Origin: an uncultured Rikenellaceae bacterium | GTDB taxonomy: Bacteria; Bacteroidota; Bacteroidia; Bacteroidales; Rikenellaceae | Direction of reading: 5' to 3' | Length of the DNA stretch: 14,424 bases | Assembly: GCA_949284665.1 (NCBI GenBank) | Contig: CASDWR010000009.1 | Coordinates: 1 to 14,424, forward strand | In this document: positions 13,580-14,424 of the stretch, in pieces | Layout of the letters: every line of letters starts with the position of its first letter | Numbering within the stretch: the first letter of the stretch is position 1 | Translations under genes and position numbers: made by a program | The notes under the pieces: generated by a model | The model's input: the letters and a program-made list of their open reading frames with translations, nothing else | Databases searched by the model: none | Told to the model about the DNA's origin: nothing

Positions 13580-14424
13580 ATGAAAAAACAAATGATACGA
13601 TTCGGTCTCACGACACTCTGTACCTTGGGCCTGTTGCTGGGTGGTTGTCAGAAGTTCGACGACCCGGCTCCCGGCAAAATCTATACGGACCAGGATTTGA
13701 TGGACGAGGGATGCGAATTTAAGGATATAAAGGAGATCAAGGATCTGTTCTACAACGATCCCACGTTGAGTGCGACTCCCTATACGGGTAGCCTTACTCT
13801 GACGGATAATTATGTCATCAAGGGCAAGGTGATCAGCAACGATTATTATGGCAATGTTTATCGCTCGATCTATTTGCAGGATGCTTCAGGCGCAATCGAG
13901 GTAAAAATCGGCAGTACCCAGCTCTACAATGATTTTCGTGTGGGACAGTGGGTTTACGTAAAGACCAAAGGGTTGGTGCTGGGAAGTTATCGCTTCATGC
14001 TCAGCCTCGGTTCGGAATCGGAAGATCCGGATTACAGCAACGGTTATATCGATCAGCGTTCGATCATCGAGTCGCAGATTCTGCCCGGAGAGTACGAAGG
14101 GATGACGGCTGCCGATACGTTGGTGATTACATCCGGCAGTCAACTCCGTGATCCGGAAGACTTGGGTCGCCTGGTACGTTTCAAAGGGCTGAAAAGTGAA
14201 TTCAAAACCTTTACAAGCAACACGACAGATGAAGCTGACTCTTATTTTTATGCCGATGACATGTATCCCCAATTCCTGATGAATGATTTCGATAAGAACG
14301 GCGACGGGATCATCTCGTCGACGGACGATTATGAGAGTTATGGTTTTACCTCTTTCCCGAATCCCTATGTGTCGTGGGATGAGATGATCTCAGTAGAAGA
14401 TCTGGGAGGAGTGGTAAGTTGGGC
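13580..14424 (+). CDS. DUF5689 lipoprotein, 3'-truncated by the window
   Basis: The frame is open from ATG 13580 to the window end (281 full codons), so the C-terminus is missing. A basic start and hydrophobic stretch end in the lipobox LLGGC (Cys23), followed by QKFDD, an acidic stretch consistent with surface display. Residues about 40-155 match DUF5689: YVIKGKVISNDYYGNVYR, SIYLQDASGAIEVKI and VGQWVYVKTKGLVLGSYR. The G-x-V, IYLQD-x-x-G, V-K-x-x-G-L pattern is like an OB-fold, a fold that often binds nucleic acid. An EF-hand-like loop, DKNGDGIISSTD, lies at 238-249. It starts 37 bp after the TonB-dependent receptor, in the place SusD has in a polysaccharide locus, so I infer a surface ligand-binding partner of that receptor. 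The DUF call is from memory of the family pattern. Confidence 0.78.
   Translation, partial: MKKQMIRFGLTTLCTLGLLLGGCQKFDDPAPGKIYTDQDLMDEGCEFKDIKEIKDLFYNDPTLSATPYTGSLTLTDNYVIKGKVISNDYYGNVYRSIYLQDASGAIEVKIGSTQLYNDFRVGQWVYVKTKGLVLGSYRFMLSLGSESEDPDYSNGYIDQRSIIESQILPGEYEGMTAADTLVITSGSQLRDPEDLGRLVRFKGLKSEFKTFTSNTTDEADSYFYADDMYPQFLMNDFDKNGDGIISSTDDYESYGFTSFPNPYVSWDEMISVEDLGGVVSW

Noticed and set aside
12625..13611. 328-codon - strand open frame
   Set aside because: It is fully antisense to the TonB receptor barrel, whose protein motifs are clear; the frame is a mirror of its codon usage.

Overview
The window looks like a chromosomal segment from a member of the Bacteroidota, most likely Bacteroidales and possibly Alistipes-like. 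The reasons are the BACON-domain lipoproteins, a TonB-dependent receptor with a carboxypeptidase-regulatory-like N-terminal domain, a DUF5689 lipoprotein, and promoter elements of the Bacteroidetes TAnnTTTG type. Genus is an inference from gene content, not from a marker gene. No tRNA, rRNA, CRISPR array, insertion sequence or integrase was recognised.

Left part (1-4.9 kb). The window opens inside an AMP-forming acyl-CoA ligase (long-chain fatty-acid CoA ligase type; only the C-terminal half is present, + strand). Facing it on the - strand is a compact four-gene unit, in transcription order: an ABC exporter with fused membrane and ATPase domains (4604-2892); a small S24/S26-type serine peptidase that overlaps it by ATGA (2895-2431); a PqqD-like peptide-binding (RRE-type) protein (2387-2118); and an HPr-kinase-like protein (2108-1203). 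The combination of peptide-binding chaperone, kinase, peptidase and exporter is that of a system that binds, modifies, cuts and exports a peptide (RiPP-like). No precursor peptide, cyclase or cysteine leader protease is obvious. This is one of two candidate 'undescribed systems' here.

Right part (5.0-14.4 kb, all + strand). Three consecutive, paralogous BACON-nuclease lipoproteins of the DNA/RNA non-specific endonuclease (NUC1/Serratia nuclease) family are followed by a secreted endonuclease/exonuclease/phosphatase-fold protein, a TonB-dependent outer-membrane receptor, and the start of a DUF5689 lipoprotein that runs off the window. Gaps are 81 bp or less from the second nuclease onward, so nuclease 2 to DUF5689 reads as one operon; nuclease 1 sits 221 bp upstream with its own likely promoter. 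The layout resembles a polysaccharide utilisation locus, with nucleases where glycosidases would be and a DUF5689 lipoprotein where SusD would be. I infer a surface nucleic-acid (phosphate/nucleoside) capture, degradation and uptake locus. The three nucleases keep the catalytic His, Asn and Glu but differ at the first residue of the DRGH motif (Gln, Asp, Thr).

The two intergenic stretches near the peptide cassette (922-1202 and 4605-5041) hold no confident gene. They do contain promoter elements, an inverted repeat, and short open frames that are weak precursor candidates.
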